From Elusimicrobia bacterium RIFCSPLOWO2_12_FULL_59_9 (GTDB taxonomy: Bacteria; Elusimicrobiota; Elusimicrobia; O2-12-FULL-59-9), in contig MGUX01000037.1 in NCBI GenBank assembly GCA_001800185.1, positions 1-13,780 of the forward strand: a DNA stretch of 13,780 bases, read 5' to 3'. The stretch's first letter is position 1; every line of letters starts with the position of its first letter. The position numbers and the translations under genes are program-made. Below are positions 13,117-13,780 of the stretch, in pieces. Under the pieces are notes generated by a model. The model had not been told where the DNA came from. It worked only from the letters and a program-made list of their open reading frames with translations, and ran no database searches.

Positions 13117-13476
13117 TTTTAAGGCATTGAGCTTTCTCTCGGATGAAACGTCTTTGACGATCATGCAGGTTTGGCCGTGGCCTGTGACGTGCGAATCCGG
13201 AAGAAGAGTCACTTGGACCGGGAAGGCGGTCTGGTTCTTGCCGTAGAGGACGAGCTCGCTTTTGAAAACCGGAAGCTGGGCTTTGAGCGAACTGAGCACC
13301 TTATAATCTCCCACCGGAAATACATGGTTGATGAAGTCCGGCCAAAGGATATCCTTGATGCGGGTTTCGCGGCGGCCGAGCCAAAGCGCCATGTTCGGAT
13401 TCATTTCAATTTCGCCGGTGGCCGGGTGCATCACCACGATGCCCTCGTCCAGATAAGCCAAATAAGGTTCCAGCAT
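13114..13476 (-). CDS. PAS sensor fragment of the interrupted histidine kinase
   Basis: The 120-residue fragment is a PAS-type sensor domain at about 1-112 (DEGIVVMHPATGEIEMNPNM near the start, FPVQVTLLPDSHVTGHGQTC near the end). A short linker, SSERKLNALK, then runs into a TAG stop. In intact PAS kinases such a linker leads within a few residues to the H-box, and here the H-box follows the stop in the same frame. No membrane helix is present, so the kinase would be cytoplasmic, with an unknown ligand. The ATG at 13476 is the only standard start near the domain edge; a GGAG lies about 13 bases upstream, further than ideal. The gene is divergent from tRNA-Arg and heads the minus-strand series down to lepB. 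Confidence 0.8.
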   Translation of the reverse strand: MLEPYLAYLDEGIVVMHPATGEIEMNPNMALWLGRRETRIKDILWPDFINHVFPVGDYKVLSSLKAQLPVFKSELVLYGKNQTAFPVQVTLLPDSHVTGHGQTCMIVKDVSSERKLNALK

Positions 13477-13507
13477 TAGCGGCCGCGCTCCATGGGAGAG
13501 ATGGCGT

Positions 13508-13531
13508 CATTCTAGCAAATTTGTTAGAATG
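13508..13531. promoter_or_regulatory. 24-base near-perfect palindrome between divergent kinase operon and tRNA gene
   Basis: The left arm CATTCTAGCAAA mirrors the right arm TTTGTTAGAATG with one mismatched pair. Each strand carries TAGAAT, a plausible -10 box, facing outward toward the kinase gene on the minus strand and the tRNA on the plus strand. Neither has a convincing -35 box at 16-18 bases. It may be overlapping promoters, an operator for a dimeric regulator, or both. Confidence 0.5.
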
Positions 13532-13551
13532 AGTATTCCGCCGGTGTTCAT

Positions 13552-13623
13552 GCGCCCATAGCTCAACGGATAGAGTGGAAGCCTGCGAAGCTTTAGATCC
13601 AGGTTCGACTCCTGGTGGGCGCA
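13552..13623 (+). tRNA. tRNA-Arg, anticodon GCG
   Basis: A full cloverleaf folds. The acceptor is GCGCCCA paired with TGGGCGC (13616-13622), with discriminator A13623. The D stem is GCTC/GAGT with loop AACGGATA. The anticodon stem GAAGC/GCTTT encloses loop CTGCGAA with anticodon GCG at 13585-13587. The variable loop is 4 bases and the T stem is CCAGG/CCTGG with loop TTCGACT. The A after the GG of the D loop fits A20, an arginine identity element. CCA is not encoded. Seven T residues at 13627-13633 may aid termination. It should read CGC and CGT codons. Confidence 0.95.
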
Positions 13624-13663
13624 GGATTTTTTTAGTCCGGGATTCGCAAGGCGAAGCGGAGTA

Positions 13664-13693
13664 TTGACTTGCCGAGCCGAAACAAGATAGAAT
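13664..13693 (+). promoter_or_regulatory. Probable sigma-70-type promoter reading out of the window
   Basis: TTGACT (13664-13669) and TAGAAT (13688-13693) are separated by 18 bases, each matching 5 of 6 consensus bases. No start codon with a good reading frame follows in the remaining 87 bases, so the transcript has a leader of at least about 80 bases or encodes an RNA. A small imperfect hairpin (TTCGC/GCGAA stem, near 13643-13655) lies between the tRNA and this promoter. I see nothing else recognisable in 13624-13780. Confidence 0.6.
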
Positions 13694-13780
13694 TCTTGCC
13701 GGCTTTTGATTTATCTCGGTGAGAGAGGCATATCCATAGGAAGTTATAATTTTTCACGGGGCAATTTCCGCGATCGAGAT

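Noticed and set aside
13635..13660. Hairpin after the tRNA as an intrinsic terminator
   Set aside because: The stem is short and imperfect, and the T run precedes rather than follows it on the plus strand. On the minus strand it is followed by A residues.
13694..13780. Start of a ribosomal RNA operon at the right edge
   Set aside because: No 16S 5' sequence or convincing antitermination box is seen, and the promoter plus a tRNA nearby is not enough.

Overview
This 13.8 kb window is dense bacterial DNA of moderately high G+C. No gap without a gene exceeds about 170 bases. The envelope genes (a lipoprotein with a lipobox, DsbA-like and MauE-like redox proteins, signal peptidase I, a type IV pilus/type II secretion ATPase) point to a diderm bacterium. 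The mix of modular two-component proteins, a GT-C glycosyltransferase and a GNA1162-like lipoprotein resembles Elusimicrobiota/Omnitrophota-type genomes. That placement is a low-confidence impression, because no marker gene is present.

Layout: (1) Bases 1-933, minus strand, hold the N-terminal 311 residues of a membrane glycosyltransferase that runs off the left edge. (2) Bases 1100-4170, plus strand, hold a four-module receiver-kinase-receiver-receiver protein, a receiver-only regulator and a small exported protein of unknown function. (3) Bases 4187-6515, minus strand, hold a lipoprotein with TPR-like and GNA1162-like regions, a small membrane-anchored protein and msrB. The first two genes overlap by 4 bases and the second stop codon lies inside the msrB ribosome-binding site. 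(4) Bases 6587-8050, plus strand, hold an aldehyde dehydrogenase. (5) Bases 8114-13476, minus strand, hold a tightly packed series read from right to left: a PAS histidine kinase, a receiver-only regulator, a PilB/GspE ATPase, a DsbA-like thiol oxidoreductase, a MauE/DoxX-like membrane protein and signal peptidase I. Two arrays of a degenerate 8-base repeat flank lepB and extend into coding sequence. (6) Bases 13552-13623, plus strand, hold tRNA-Arg(GCG), followed by a good promoter that fires out of the right edge.

The most notable observation is that the PAS histidine kinase is cut by one in-frame TAG directly before its H-box, so neither half alone would carry the phosphorylated histidine. 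The same kinase ends in what looks like a degenerate GGDEF domain. The gene set of region 5 suggests a membrane/export module (a pilus or secretion motor, disulfide chemistry and signal-peptide removal) placed beside its own two-component pair. I do not see a clearly new defence or mobile system. No insertion sequence, CRISPR array, integrase or attachment site was found.
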